From NCBI GenBank assembly GCA_910584685.1, contig CAJUAO010000008.1, positions 74,557 through 138,556 on the forward strand: a DNA stretch of 64,000 nucleotides, in the 5' to 3' direction. Source of the stretch: an uncultured Lachnospiraceae bacterium. Its GTDB lineage: Bacteria > Bacillota > Clostridia > Lachnospirales > Lachnospiraceae. A program made the position numbers and the translations under genes. The notes beneath the pieces were generated by a model, which was not told the origin of the DNA, searched no databases, and saw only the letters and a program-made list of their open reading frames with translations. Below, in pieces: positions 16,453 through 25,276 of the stretch (position 1 is the stretch's first letter; each line of letters starts with the position of its first letter).

Positions 16453-19203
16453 ATGGATGAGCAATGCAGATGGATAAGAGCAAGAAGAAAGAGGCATATA
16501 TTGTCAGCTATACTTTGCTTATTTGTCCTCTTAAACTATATTGCAGCAAACGGCATTGCGCTGCCGGAGAAAATAGTCAGTCAGACAAAGACGGCGGATA
16601 GCCGGGCAAAGACAGCAGGCGGGAAAGCAGCGGAGGCATCATGGGCAGACAGCAGCCGTCAGATATTAGGTCAGGGCTCCTTTTTGGACGCAGCAGCTAA
16701 TGTTCCGGCAAATGGGTTTATAATACTGTCTGGGGACATTTCCGTGACGGATGATATAATTATTTCTAAACAGATAACAATAACGTCAGAGGATTCTCTT
16801 AACCCATGTATGATAAAAAATATTACGCCGGATACAGATGATAGGGAGGACAGGGGAAGAATATTTACGGTAAACAGCGGTACGCTGCGGTTAAGCAATG
16901 TTATTTTAGATGGAGGCATGAATGAGGGAGTCGTCGCGTATCATCCATTAATCTGCATAAACAGCAATAGCGTAGGAGCTGAGCTGGAAAACGGGGCAGT
17001 ACTGCAAAATGCAGAAAATGCCTCTCAGGTACTGGGAGGCGGCGCAATAAGCATAAGACTTGGACGGGTTAATATGCATAGCGGCGCCGTAATTACAAAC
17101 TGTAAGGCTTATAGCGGAGGCGGCATTGAAATCAATAGCAGAAGGGCATGGAACAGCGCCGTGTTTATTATGAACGGCGGAAGCATCAGCGGCTGTAATG
17201 CAAAAAATGGCGGCGGAGTTTACGTTAATATAGGAATGTTTCAACTGCTGGGAGGAGAGATTATAAACAATCGTGCCGCAGGGGAAGATAGAGAAGGCGA
17301 AGCTGTAAATTATGGCGGCGGAGGTATTTATATATCAGGAGCAGCAAATATAGCAGGCGTTTTGATAAGAGGTGGTAAAATTGCAGGCAACGAAGCGTCA
17401 GAAAACGGCGGCGGAGTTTTGCTTGAGGGCGCAAATGCATTACTTCAGATGATGGGCGGAACATTGGAAGGAAATAAAGGGGAAAACGGCGGCGGTATTT
17501 CCGTGCTTAGAGGAAATTTGAAATTATTTGGCGGCTCTGTTACCGGTAATACAGCTATCCTTTATGGGGGAGGTATTTTAGGCTGTCCATACGGCTTGAT
17601 TGAATTGCAGGGAAATCCCGAAGTATACGGGAATACGTCGGGAGACTCCTCGGACAGGTTTGATAATCTGTATCTTGACGGTGAGGAGAAAGACGGTGAT
17701 AAGACGCTTCCCATTGCCCTTACGGGAGAGCTTACAGATGGAGTAAAGCTTGGAATGTCACGCTGGATTAGCCCTGATGACAATGAACATCCATACAGGG
17801 AAATGATTGTGTCGGCAAAGGATATGCCTCAGTCGTCAGGCAGCTATACGATTACGGAATCCGACTTTAACAGGCTTGCCCAGACGTTAGATGAAGAAAA
17901 TAAGCAGCTATATGCTGATAATATGGAAAAATATGCCCTTGTAGAATATGAGGGAAAAATTGTAATGATACTGTCAACAGATATTAAGCTGGATAAAGAG
18001 AAAATGCCACTTGCCACAGCAGGTGAAAAAGGCGTCCTCACGGCAACAGTAACGCCTTTAAACACGCCAATAAAGGGTGCTGCATGGAGCTCGTCTGATG
18101 AAGCCGTGGCAAAGGTTGACGAGAATGGAAACGTAACAGCCATGGGAGAGGGAGAGGCTGTTATCACGGCAACGACAAAGTCACCGTATCATAATAAGGC
18201 AGAATGCAGGGTAAAGGTGGCGGATTTCCGCCAATTAGATACAAGAGCAGAGCATGGAAGTATTACATATAAACCGGAAGGACCCTTTCAGGAAAATGAT
18301 GTGATTTCCATTAGAGCTGTTCCGGATAAAGGCTACAGATTTAAAAAGGAAACCCTTAAGGCGTTAAATTGGGGTGATGAGTCCATAGAGATTGTAATAA
18401 GCGGGGATACGCTTAATATTCCTGATTATGATGTGACGGTTACGGCAATATTTGAGCCGATTAATTATCCCATTAAATATGAGCTGGAGGGGGGAACATT
18501 GCAAACAGGAGAGAGCAATCCGCCGGAGTATACCATAGAAAGCAGTGACATTATCCTTAAAAATCCAGTTAAGGACGGTTATACATTTAAAGGCTGGACA
18601 GGAACAGGGCTGACGGAGGCTGCAGCTTCCGTGATAATTCCTGCAGGCTCAACCGGAGAGCGCAGCTACACGGCAGTATGGGAGGAGCAGGAGACAGAAA
18701 GTAGCAATACAGGACCAACGGAGGAAGAAAGCAGTGACACAAAGCCGTCAGATGAGGAAACAGAAAGCAGTGACACACGTCCAACAGATGAAGAAACAGA
18801 AAGCAGCGATATAAAGCCAACAGATGAAGAAACAGAAAGCAGTGATATAAAGCCGGCAGATAAGGAAACAGAGGGTAAGGATACAAGCGCGTCAGATGAA
18901 GAAACAGGGGGTAAGGACACAAAACCGTCAGATGAAGAAACAGAAAACAGGGATACAAGCCCAACAGATGAAGAAACAGAGAGCAAGGATATAAAACCTG
19001 CTGAGGGAGAAACAGAAACTGCGGATACGAAGCCTCCCATGGGGGAAACAAATCAAGGTCTGGATGATATGGATACAGGAAGTGAGAATCCTGATACCTC
19101 AGACAGCATGTCAGTATGGTATATACTGGCTGCCTTTTCCCTTACAGGATTGCTGCTTATGGGCTTATCGGAAATTTTACCTGAGAAATACAAATTTTGG
19201 TAG
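16453..19203 (+). CDS. Sortase-type surface protein with beta-helix, Ig-like and InlB-type repeats
   Basis: 916 residues, predicted cell-wall protein. Domains in order: long signal peptide (hydrophobic about 15-35); a right-handed beta-helix about 75-420 built from GG-rich turns such as NGGGVYVN, GGGGIYISG and ENGGGVLLEG; a Big2 Ig-like domain about 510-590 (TPLNTPIKGAAWSSSDEAVAKVD); an InlB/Flg_new-type repeat about 670-745 (EGGTLQ...DGYTFKGWTG); about ten acidic units of 10-13 residues of the form TKPSDEETESSD (about 752-858). At the end are NPDTSD, a hydrophobic helix and a short charged tail. NPDTSD replaces the canonical LPxTG. The repeats are probably a wall-spanning stalk. Start follows TTGGAGG. 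It is monocistronic. Confidence 0.82.
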   Translation: MDEQCRWIRARRKRHILSAILCLFVLLNYIAANGIALPEKIVSQTKTADSRAKTAGGKAAEASWADSSRQILGQGSFLDAAANVPANGFIILSGDISVTDDIIISKQITITSEDSLNPCMIKNITPDTDDREDRGRIFTVNSGTLRLSNVILDGGMNEGVVAYHPLICINSNSVGAELENGAVLQNAENASQVLGGGAISIRLGRVNMHSGAVITNCKAYSGGGIEINSRRAWNSAVFIMNGGSISGCNAKNGGGVYVNIGMFQLLGGEIINNRAAGEDREGEAVNYGGGGIYISGAANIAGVLIRGGKIAGNEASENGGGVLLEGANALLQMMGGTLEGNKGENGGGISVLRGNLKLFGGSVTGNTAILYGGGILGCPYGLIELQGNPEVYGNTSGDSSDRFDNLYLDGEEKDGDKTLPIALTGELTDGVKLGMSRWISPDDNEHPYREMIVSAKDMPQSSGSYTITESDFNRLAQTLDEENKQLYADNMEKYALVEYEGKIVMILSTDIKLDKEKMPLATAGEKGVLTATVTPLNTPIKGAAWSSSDEAVAKVDENGNVTAMGEGEAVITATTKSPYHNKAECRVKVADFRQLDTRAEHGSITYKPEGPFQENDVISIRAVPDKGYRFKKETLKALNWGDESIEIVISGDTLNIPDYDVTVTAIFEPINYPIKYELEGGTLQTGESNPPEYTIESSDIILKNPVKDGYTFKGWTGTGLTEAAASVIIPAGSTGERSYTAVWEEQETESSNTGPTEEESSDTKPSDEETESSDTRPTDEETESSDIKPTDEETESSDIKPADKETEGKDTSASDEETGGKDTKPSDEETENRDTSPTDEETESKDIKPAEGETETADTKPPMGETNQGLDDMDTGSENPDTSDSMSVWYILAAFSLTGLLLMGLSEILPEKYKFW

Positions 19204-19239
19204 TCAAATTAACAATAAATGTGGTATAGTAAAAATGTA

Positions 19240-19281
19240 TATGCCTTTAAAGGAGAAATATACTATTATTTTAAAGGCATA
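19240..19281 (+). promoter_or_regulatory. Hairpin in the ispF leader
   Basis: TATGCCTTTAAA (19240-19251) pairs perfectly with TTTAAAGGCATA (19270-19281) around 18 nt. An extended -10-like TGTGGTATAGT precedes it (19220-19230). It may terminate the surface-protein transcript or shape the ispF leader; no T-run follows directly. Confidence 0.4.
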
Positions 19282-19313
19282 AGCATAAAAATAATCTTTT
19301 AGGAGAACAATAT

Positions 19314-19868
19314 ATGCGAATTGGAATGGGTTATGACGTACACAGGCTTGTGGAGGGAAGAAAGCTTATATTAGGAGGAGTGGAAATTCCTTTTGAGAAG
19401 GGGCTTTTAGGGCATTCCGACGCAGATGTCCTGCTTCATGCCATAATGGATGCGCTTTTAGGCGGGGCAGCGCTGGGGGATATTGGAAAGCATTTTCCCG
19501 ATACAGACATTAAGTATAAGGGAATTTCCAGCATAACGCTGTTAGAGCATGTGGGAAGGCTCTTGACGGATAATTTATTTATAATAGGAAATATAGATGC
19601 TACAATAATAGCGCAGCGCCCAAAGCTTTTGCCATATATGGAGCAGATGAAAAAAAATATAGCTAAGGCATTAAATATATCTGAAAGCCGGATAAATATA
19701 AAGGCGACCACAGAGGAGGGACTGGGCTTTACAGGAAATGGAGAGGGCATATCGACCCAGGCAGTAGCCCTTCTTGAAACGGCGGCTAATTACAGCTATG
19801 ATGTCATGGAGGAGGAAGGCAGAAGCTGTACAGGCTGTAAGGGATGCCAAAGCTATAGAAATCAATAG
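19314..19868 (+). CDS. ispF: 2-C-methyl-D-erythritol 2,4-cyclodiphosphate synthase
   Basis: Converts CDP-methylerythritol 2-phosphate to the cyclic diphosphate in the non-mevalonate isoprenoid pathway; a zinc-dependent cytoplasmic trimer. Conserved features: GYDVH at residues 6-10 (metal-binding Asp and His), the [18 protein letters not shown] core, [11 protein letters not shown], and [10 protein letters not shown] near the C-terminus. The protein is 184 residues, against about 157-160 for most family members. The extra about 20 residues ([15 protein letters not shown]) carry three cysteines. The stop codon falls inside a decamer repeat, so the tail may have arisen by repeat growth. Start ATG follows TTTTAGGAGAA. 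Confidence 0.96.
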   Translation: MRIGMGYDVHRLVEGRKLILGGVEIPFEKGLLGHSDADVLLHAIMDALLGGAALGDIGKHFPDTDIKYKGISSITLLEHVGRLLTDNLFIIGNIDATIIAQRPKLLPYMEQMKKNIAKALNISESRINIKATTEEGLGFTGNGEGISTQAVALLETAANYSYDVMEEEGRSCTGCKGCQSYRNQ

Positions 19869-19938
19869 CTCTCTATCAAAACCAATAGCTTGCAATAGAG
19901 AACAATAGCCTGCGTAGTCTTACAATAGAATATTATAG
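19853..19938 (+). repeat. 10-bp phased CAATAG repeat spanning the ispF stop codon
   Basis: CAATAG occurs at 19863, 19883, 19893, 19903 and 19923. Degenerate copies fill the missing registers at 19853 (CTATAG), 19873 (CTATCA), 19913 (CGTAGT) and 19933 (TTATAG). All nine are on one 10-bp grid. The ispF stop (TAG, 19866-19868) is part of the second unit, and the ribosome binding region of the next gene begins right after the last. Confidence 0.7.
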
Positions 19939-19953
19939 CGGAGACGATAAGTT

Positions 19954-20877
19954 ATGGATAAATATAAGCTGCATAAAATAGACATAAAGGATTATAAAAT
20001 ATTAAAAAAATATTTTGCGCTGAGACCTGCAAGAACATGTGAAAGCATAGTAAACAACAGCTTTATATGGAGAGATTACTATAATGCAAGATATTATATA
20101 AATGATTACGGCATAGTCTTTTTATATGATGTAGGTGAAGGAATGTTTACATCATCTCCTTTATGCAGAAAGGAGCATATATATGACTGTGTGGAGGATA
20201 TGAGGCAGTATTTTAATAACGTACTGGATAAAAAGCTTATAATGTGCGTGACTGATTACGATACAGTAGAAGCCATTAAAGCAGTGACAGACATATATGA
20301 TATACGGGAGGACAGGAGATATTTTGATTATGTGTATGATGCATGTAAGCTTCGGACCCTTTCCGGAAAGGCATATCATAAGAAAAAAAATCACTATAAC
20401 AGCTTTTTAAAAGCATATGATGGCAGATATGAAGCTAAGATATTAAGCAGTGATGACAGGGAGGTTATTTTTGATTTTCTTGACAGATGGCACAGCGCCA
20501 GAGTTATAAAGGATGATTATAACAGAGATGATTATGAGGTGGCGGGAATAAAGAGGTTCCTGTCTGAAATGAATATTGTGGATGATGATATGAACATGAA
20601 AATGTTCGGGGTGTATGTGGACGGCGTCCTTGAAGCATTTACTATTGGCACGTATCTTCATGATTTAAGAATGGTATTTGTTCATGTGGAAAAGGCAAAT
20701 CCCGATATAAGAGGCTTATATGCTTTTATAAACCGGGAGTTTCAAAGCATATGCTTTCCTTTAGCAGCGTTTGTAAACAGAGAGGACGACATGGGGCTTG
20801 AGGGCTTAAGACAGGCCAAAATGAGCTATAATCCTATTTATATGGAGAAAAAATATACTATAACAGAAAAAAAATAA
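19954..20877 (+). CDS. DUF2156-type acyltransferase-fold protein
   Basis: 307 residues, soluble. It matches the DUF2156 family, which shares the double-GNAT fold of the phosphatidylglycerol lysyltransferase C-terminal domain. Family-like segments: YKILKKYFALRPARTCESIVNNSFIWRDYY at the start, the KKKNHYNSFLKAY stretch, the FGVYVDGVLEAFTIGTYL central strand, HVEKANPDIRGLYAFINREF, and the end GLEGLRQAKMSYNPIYM. No membrane segment is present, so it is not a full MprF. It is followed 76 nt later by a GNAT gene on the same strand. The acyl or aminoacyl donor and acceptor are not predictable. Confidence 0.75.
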   Translation: MDKYKLHKIDIKDYKILKKYFALRPARTCESIVNNSFIWRDYYNARYYINDYGIVFLYDVGEGMFTSSPLCRKEHIYDCVEDMRQYFNNVLDKKLIMCVTDYDTVEAIKAVTDIYDIREDRRYFDYVYDACKLRTLSGKAYHKKKNHYNSFLKAYDGRYEAKILSSDDREVIFDFLDRWHSARVIKDDYNRDDYEVAGIKRFLSEMNIVDDDMNMKMFGVYVDGVLEAFTIGTYLHDLRMVFVHVEKANPDIRGLYAFINREFQSICFPLAAFVNREDDMGLEGLRQAKMSYNPIYMEKKYTITEKK

Positions 20878-20953
20878 AAATGTTAAAATTAAAATTGAAG
20901 CTGGTGTAAGCATGACAGCAAACACCTATTATTGAAGAAAGGTTAGGGATAAT

Positions 20954-21817
20954 ATGGACCTGGATATCAGATTTGTAAATAAAAATTCAGAGGAAATGAA
21001 TCAGGTAAGGGAGCTTTATGAGAAAACCTTTAATGATACAAAGGAATATAAGGAATTTCTGTTTGGCAGTATTGTGCCTGACAGCGATACGGAGATTATA
21101 GCGGGATTTATTGATAATAAGCTTATATCAATGATGTTTCTCAGAAAGAAAAAGCTTTTAAGCGTTGGACAGCGTGTAAAAAGCTGTCTGATTTACGGAG
21201 TAGTTACAGCAGAAGATTACAGAAACAGAGGATATATGAAAAGGCTTATGGAATGTGCATTGAGCTATTGCGGAAGCATTGATATTCCTTTTTTATATCT
21301 TATTCCCATTAATCCAAAGATTTATGAGAGCATGGGTTTTGTGCTGGCAAGGGAGGAGAAGATAATTCCTCTTGAGGATATAGAGTGTCAAAGGGAAGAA
21401 TACATTGTGAAAAAGGTATGTATGGATAAGGAACAGTCCGGAGGCTGCAAAAGAATATCTGATTTTGCCATTACGGTTGAGGCTGCCAACAAAGGCATAA
21501 CGGCAGAGAAGAATGAGCTTTATTTCCTGCGGAGATTAGAGCAGGCCAGTGTAGAAAATGCCGGAATATACATAATAAGAAATAAGGACGTGTCCGACGG
21601 TATGGAAGCCATAGTGGTAACAGGCACAGCCGAGGATGACAGCAGAATATACGTTACGGATATAATATGTGAAGGCGAATGGGAGGATTCCTTTAAATAT
21701 GCAAAGCTTGTGACTGATATGGAGGCAGATATTATGCCTTTTGTACGTCTTAAGCCTATTATGATATATAACTGGATTAATATGGATTTATACATAAAAT
21801 TAAACGAGGACATTTAA
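20954..21817 (+). CDS. GNAT-family N-acetyltransferase
   Basis: 287 residues. The N-terminal GNAT core contains LIYGVVTAEDYRNRGYMKRLMECAL (residues about 75-99), whose RNRGYM segment is the acetyl-CoA pyrophosphate loop, followed by IPFLYLIPINPKIYESMGF. The length and long C-terminal half resemble Eis-like or double-domain acetyltransferases. It lies just before cysE in the same direction. The 65-nt gap contains no terminator, so co-transcription with cysE is possible. The substrate is unknown. Confidence 0.8.
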   Translation: MDLDIRFVNKNSEEMNQVRELYEKTFNDTKEYKEFLFGSIVPDSDTEIIAGFIDNKLISMMFLRKKKLLSVGQRVKSCLIYGVVTAEDYRNRGYMKRLMECALSYCGSIDIPFLYLIPINPKIYESMGFVLAREEKIIPLEDIECQREEYIVKKVCMDKEQSGGCKRISDFAITVEAANKGITAEKNELYFLRRLEQASVENAGIYIIRNKDVSDGMEAIVVTGTAEDDSRIYVTDIICEGEWEDSFKYAKLVTDMEADIMPFVRLKPIMIYNWINMDLYIKLNEDI

Positions 21818-21882
21818 AATTATTAGCAAAAGCAAAAAAGCTACATATTTTAATATAATAGAATTTTTTTTGAGGTGAAGAA

Positions 21883-22554
21883 ATGAGCAGGCACAGTTTT
21901 TTTAAGGAGCAGGCAGCAGTCATTCGTGAGCGTGACCCTGCCATAAAGTCCAACTGGGAGGTGTTTTTATATCCCTGCTACAGAGCCATAAAATCATATA
22001 GAAAAGCCCATAAGCAGTATCTTAAGGGACATTTTTTCAGGGCAAGGCTTATATCCCAGCGGGCGGCGAGAAAGACCGGCATAGAGATACATCCCGGGGC
22101 AAGGATTGGCAAAGGTTTTTTTATAGACCACGGTCACGGAGTGGTTATAGGGGAAACCACCGTCATAGGAGACAATGTTACCTTATATCAGGGAGTCACC
22201 CTTGGAGGTACAGGCAAGGAAACGGGAAAGCGTCATCCTACAATAGAGGATAACGTTATGATTAGCGTGGGAGCAAAGGTGTTAGGTTCGTTTACCATAG
22301 GGGAAAACTCAAAGATAGGAGCAGGAAGCGTAGTATTAAGCGAGGTGCCTCCAAATTCAACGGTAGTGGGAGTGCCGGGCAGAGTGGTAAAGCAGGACAA
22401 TGTCCGTATACCAAGAACAGATATGGACCAGGTTCATCTGCCGGACCCGGTATATGCGGAGCTGGAAATGTTAAAGAAAGAAAATTCAAGGCTGAAAACT
22501 CATTTAGAGGAATACATCAGGGAGCAGGAAAGGAAAGAAAATGGAAATATATAA
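21883..22554 (+). CDS. cysE: Serine O-acetyltransferase
   Basis: Transfers acetyl from acetyl-CoA to L-serine to give O-acetylserine, the substrate of cysteine synthase. 223 residues. A helical N-terminal part (about 1-65) precedes the left-handed beta-helix hexapeptide domain (about 66-175), with EIHPGARIGKGFFIDHGHGVVIGET carrying the catalytic His/Asp region and GVTLGGTGKETGKRHPTIED. The Lys/Glu-rich C-terminus is typical of shorter Firmicute CysE. The start follows GAGGTGA. It overlaps cysS by 14 nt, and cysK, the next pathway enzyme, is 6.4 kb downstream. Confidence 0.95.
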   Translation: MSRHSFFKEQAAVIRERDPAIKSNWEVFLYPCYRAIKSYRKAHKQYLKGHFFRARLISQRAARKTGIEIHPGARIGKGFFIDHGHGVVIGETTVIGDNVTLYQGVTLGGTGKETGKRHPTIEDNVMISVGAKVLGSFTIGENSKIGAGSVVLSEVPPNSTVVGVPGRVVKQDNVRIPRTDMDQVHLPDPVYAELEMLKKENSRLKTHLEEYIREQERKENGNI

Positions 22555-23950
22555 CACACTGACAAAGAAGAAGGAAAAATTTGAGCCGAATGAGGAGGGA
22601 AAGGTAAAAATGTATACCTGCGGCCCTACCGTATATCATTTTGCACATATCGGAAATCTTAGAAGCTACATTATGGAGGATGTACTGGAAAAATACTTAA
22701 GGTATGAGGGTTATGATGTTAAGCGGGTAATGAATATAACAGACGTGGGACATCTTTCAAGCGACGCGGATACAGGTGAGGATAAAATGCTTAAGGGGGC
22801 AAAAAGAGAGCATAAGACCGTTATGGAAATAGCGAAGTTTTACACAGACGCATTTTTTTCCGACTGCAAAAAGCTTAACATAAAGACGCCGGATGTGGTG
22901 GAGCCTGCCACAAACTGTATAGAAGAATTTATTCATATGATAGAGGAGCTTTTAAATAAGGGCTACGCATACGAGGCAGGGGGCAATATTTATTTTGATA
23001 CGTCAAAGCTTAAGGAATATTACGTTCTTTCAAGCCATAATGAGGCAGATTTGCTGGAGGGAGTAAGAGATGACGTAGATGTGGATGAAAATAAAAGGAA
23101 TAAGGCAGACTTTGTACTTTGGTTTACAAAATCAAAATTTGACGCTCAGGAGCTTAAGTGGGAGAGTCCGTGGGGCTTAGGCTATCCGGGCTGGCATATA
23201 GAGTGCTCCTGCATAAGCATGAAGCATTTAGGGGAATATCTTGATATTCACTGTGGAGGCATTGACAATATATTTCCCCACCACACTAACGAGATTGCGC
23301 AAAGCGAGTCATATCTCGGACATAAGTGGTGTAATTACTGGTTCCATGTTCACCACTTAAATGACAGGTCAGGAAAAATGAGTAAGTCAAAGGGGGAGTT
23401 CCTTACGGTTTCCTTTATAGAGGGAAAGGGCTACAATCCTCTTGTCTACAGAATGTTCTGCCTCCAGTCCCATTACCGCAAGCCTTTGGAATTTGATTAT
23501 GAGATAATGGACAATACAAAAACGGCGTATGAGAAGCTTAAGAAAAAAATAAGCGCTCTTACGGAAGACGGAGCTGTATCAAAGGATGAGCTTGACTTAT
23601 ACAGACGCAGATTTATTGAGGCGGTGGGAAATGATTTAAACACTGCCCTTGGACTTTCTCTTATATATGACGTTTTAAAGGCGGATATAAACGACGCCAC
23701 AAAGCTTGCCATTATAAATGATTTTGACAGGGTATTATCTCTTGACCTTACAAGGCCGGAGCCAAAGGAAGATACTTATTCCAATGTAACCGACGAGGAG
23801 CTTGCTTTTATAAACGATATGCTTGCAAGGCGGGCAGAGGCTAAGGCGGCTAAGGATTTTGCCACGGCGGATGCTATCAGGCAGGAGCTTCTTGATAAGG
23901 GCATAGCAATAAAGGATACAAGAGAAGGAGCAGTATGGGAGAGAGTTTAA
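22541..23950 (+). CDS. cysS: Cysteinyl-tRNA synthetase
   Basis: Charges tRNA-Cys, 469 residues. It has the CysRS class I signature HIGN (YTCGPTVYHFAHIGNLRSY, residues about 26-44), with the first zinc-ligand Cys in TCGP. Further zinc ligands are in GWHIECSCIS and FPHHTNEIAQSE, and KMSKS is present as SGKMSKSKGEF. The C-terminal anticodon domain is helical. The start lies inside the end of cysE and the stop inside the start of mrnC, so the run is translationally coupled. The ribosome binding site AGGAAAGAAA is within cysE. Confidence 0.97.
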   Translation: MEIYNTLTKKKEKFEPNEEGKVKMYTCGPTVYHFAHIGNLRSYIMEDVLEKYLRYEGYDVKRVMNITDVGHLSSDADTGEDKMLKGAKREHKTVMEIAKFYTDAFFSDCKKLNIKTPDVVEPATNCIEEFIHMIEELLNKGYAYEAGGNIYFDTSKLKEYYVLSSHNEADLLEGVRDDVDVDENKRNKADFVLWFTKSKFDAQELKWESPWGLGYPGWHIECSCISMKHLGEYLDIHCGGIDNIFPHHTNEIAQSESYLGHKWCNYWFHVHHLNDRSGKMSKSKGEFLTVSFIEGKGYNPLVYRMFCLQSHYRKPLEFDYEIMDNTKTAYEKLKKKISALTEDGAVSKDELDLYRRRFIEAVGNDLNTALGLSLIYDVLKADINDATKLAIINDFDRVLSLDLTRPEPKEDTYSNVTDEELAFINDMLARRAEAKAAKDFATADAIRQELLDKGIAIKDTREGAVWERV

Positions 23951-24375
23951 ACTTTTTTGATTATATAACGGATTATCTTGAGACTGAGAGAGGTGAGGCG
24001 GGATTATACTCGCCTCTTACTCTTGCTTATATTGGAGACGGAATATATGAGATTATAATACGTACGTTTATAGTTACAAAATCAGGAAATGAACAGGTAA
24101 ACAAGCTTCATAGAAAAAGCAGCAGCCTTGTAAAGGCGGAAACTCAGGCTAAGCTTATACATGCCATAATGGATGAGCTAAGCCCTGAGGAGGAAAAAAT
24201 ATATAAGCGGGGCAGAAATGCAAAATCCTTTACGTCGGCAAAAAATGCATCTATAGGGGATTACAGAACGGCGACAGGCTTTGAGGCGCTGTGCGGGTAC
24301 CTTTACATGAAGGGCGATATGGAAAGGCTGCTTTTCTTAGTTAAATCAGGCTTAAGGAAGCTTGAAAAAATATAA
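23935..24375 (+). CDS. mrnC: Mini-ribonuclease III
   Basis: Dimeric endonuclease with the RNase III catalytic domain but no double-strand-binding domain; in Firmicutes it matures 23S rRNA. 146 residues, usual length. It has the family signature LAYIGDGIYEIIIRTFIV (residues about 22-40), with the catalytic acidic residues in YIGDGIYE and in the later YRTATGFEALCGYLYM segment. It overlaps cysS by 16 nt and rlmB follows 16 nt later, matching the conserved cysS-mrnC-rlmB order. Confidence 0.93.
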   Translation: MGESLNFFDYITDYLETERGEAGLYSPLTLAYIGDGIYEIIIRTFIVTKSGNEQVNKLHRKSSSLVKAETQAKLIHAIMDELSPEEEKIYKRGRNAKSFTSAKNASIGDYRTATGFEALCGYLYMKGDMERLLFLVKSGLRKLEKI

Positions 24376-24391
24376 AATAAAAGGAGCAGAT

Positions 24392-25147
24392 ATGAGATAC
24401 GAGGAATTTACAATAGAGGGAAGAAATGCCGTAATGGAGGCATTCCGCTCCGGGAAAACCATAGACAGGCTGTTTATACAGGATGGCTGTCACGACGGGC
24501 CTGTAAACAGTATAATAAGAGAAGCAAAAAAGGCAGACACAATAATAAATTATGTAAGCAAAGAGCGCCTTGACAAAATGTCAGAGACAGGAAAGCATCA
24601 GGGGGTAATAGCGTATGCCGCCGCATATGAATATGCAACCGTAGAGCAGATACTTGCTTTGGCAAGGGAAAAAAATGAGGAGCCCTTTATATTTATCCTT
24701 GATAATATAGAGGACCCGCATAATCTTGGGGCAATTATAAGAACAGCTAATCTGGCAGGGGCTCATGGCGTCATTATACCAAAGAGACGTGCGTCAGGTT
24801 TAACGGCAACAGTGGCAAAAACCTCGGCGGGAGCGTTAAATTATACTCCCGTGGCAAAGGTTACAAATATAGGGGCTGCAATAGAGGAGCTTAAAAAGGA
24901 GGGAATGTGGTTTGTATGCGCCCATATGGACGGCGAGATTATGTACAATTTAAACCTTACCGGCCCAATAGGACTTGTCATAGGAAATGAGGGCGGGGGC
25001 GTAAGCAGGCTTGTAAAGGAAAAGTGCGATTTTATCGCTTCCATACCTATGAAAGGAGATATTGATTCCCTTAACGCATCTGTGGCGGCAGGAGTTTTGG
25101 CCTATGAGGTGGTGAGACAAAAAATGTCGCTAAAATGCAATAATTAA
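24392..25147 (+). CDS. rlmB: 23S rRNA (guanosine-2'-O-)-methyltransferase, SpoU family
   Basis: 251 residues, SAM-dependent ribose methyltransferase of 23S rRNA with the knotted SPOUT fold. An N-terminal substrate-binding domain (IEGRNAVMEAFRSG at the start) is followed by the motifs FILDNIEDPHNLGAIIRTANLAG, GLVIGNEGGGVSRLVKE and IPMKGDIDSLNASVAAGVLAYE. Start: the ATG at 24392 follows AAAAGGAGCAG; an upstream in-frame TTG at 24362 would overlap mrnC and is not supported. It is the last gene of the cysE-cysS-mrnC-rlmB run, followed by a terminator. Confidence 0.93.
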   Translation: MRYEEFTIEGRNAVMEAFRSGKTIDRLFIQDGCHDGPVNSIIREAKKADTIINYVSKERLDKMSETGKHQGVIAYAAAYEYATVEQILALAREKNEEPFIFILDNIEDPHNLGAIIRTANLAGAHGVIIPKRRASGLTATVAKTSAGALNYTPVAKVTNIGAAIEELKKEGMWFVCAHMDGEIMYNLNLTGPIGLVIGNEGGGVSRLVKEKCDFIASIPMKGDIDSLNASVAAGVLAYEVVRQKMSLKCNN

Positions 25148-25169
25148 TAGAAAAATTATATTGTAAGAT

Positions 25170-25214
25170 AACGCTTGTTAGTGTAATATATAAAAAACAT
25201 TAACAAGCGTTTTT
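25170..25214 (+). terminator. Rho-independent terminator after rlmB
   Basis: AACGCTTGTTA (25170-25180) pairs with TAACAAGCGTT (25201-25211) around a 20-nt loop, followed by TTTG. It ends the cysE-rlmB run. Confidence 0.85.
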
Positions 25215-25276
25215 GTTAATTGAGATGTATAAGGCGGTAATAAAAAACATATTTGTAAAGGAGGAATATTATAATA

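Noticed and set aside
18587..19051. Open frames opposite the acidic repeats of the surface protein
   Set aside because: Low-complexity translations of the DEET repeats in other frames; no start signals.
19853..19938. CRISPR-like array at the CAATAG repeat
   Set aside because: Units are 10 bp without spacers of constant length; no cas genes in the window.
21818..21882. T-box or cysteine riboswitch before cysE/cysS
   Set aside because: The gap is only 65 bp, without specifier-loop or T-box sequence.
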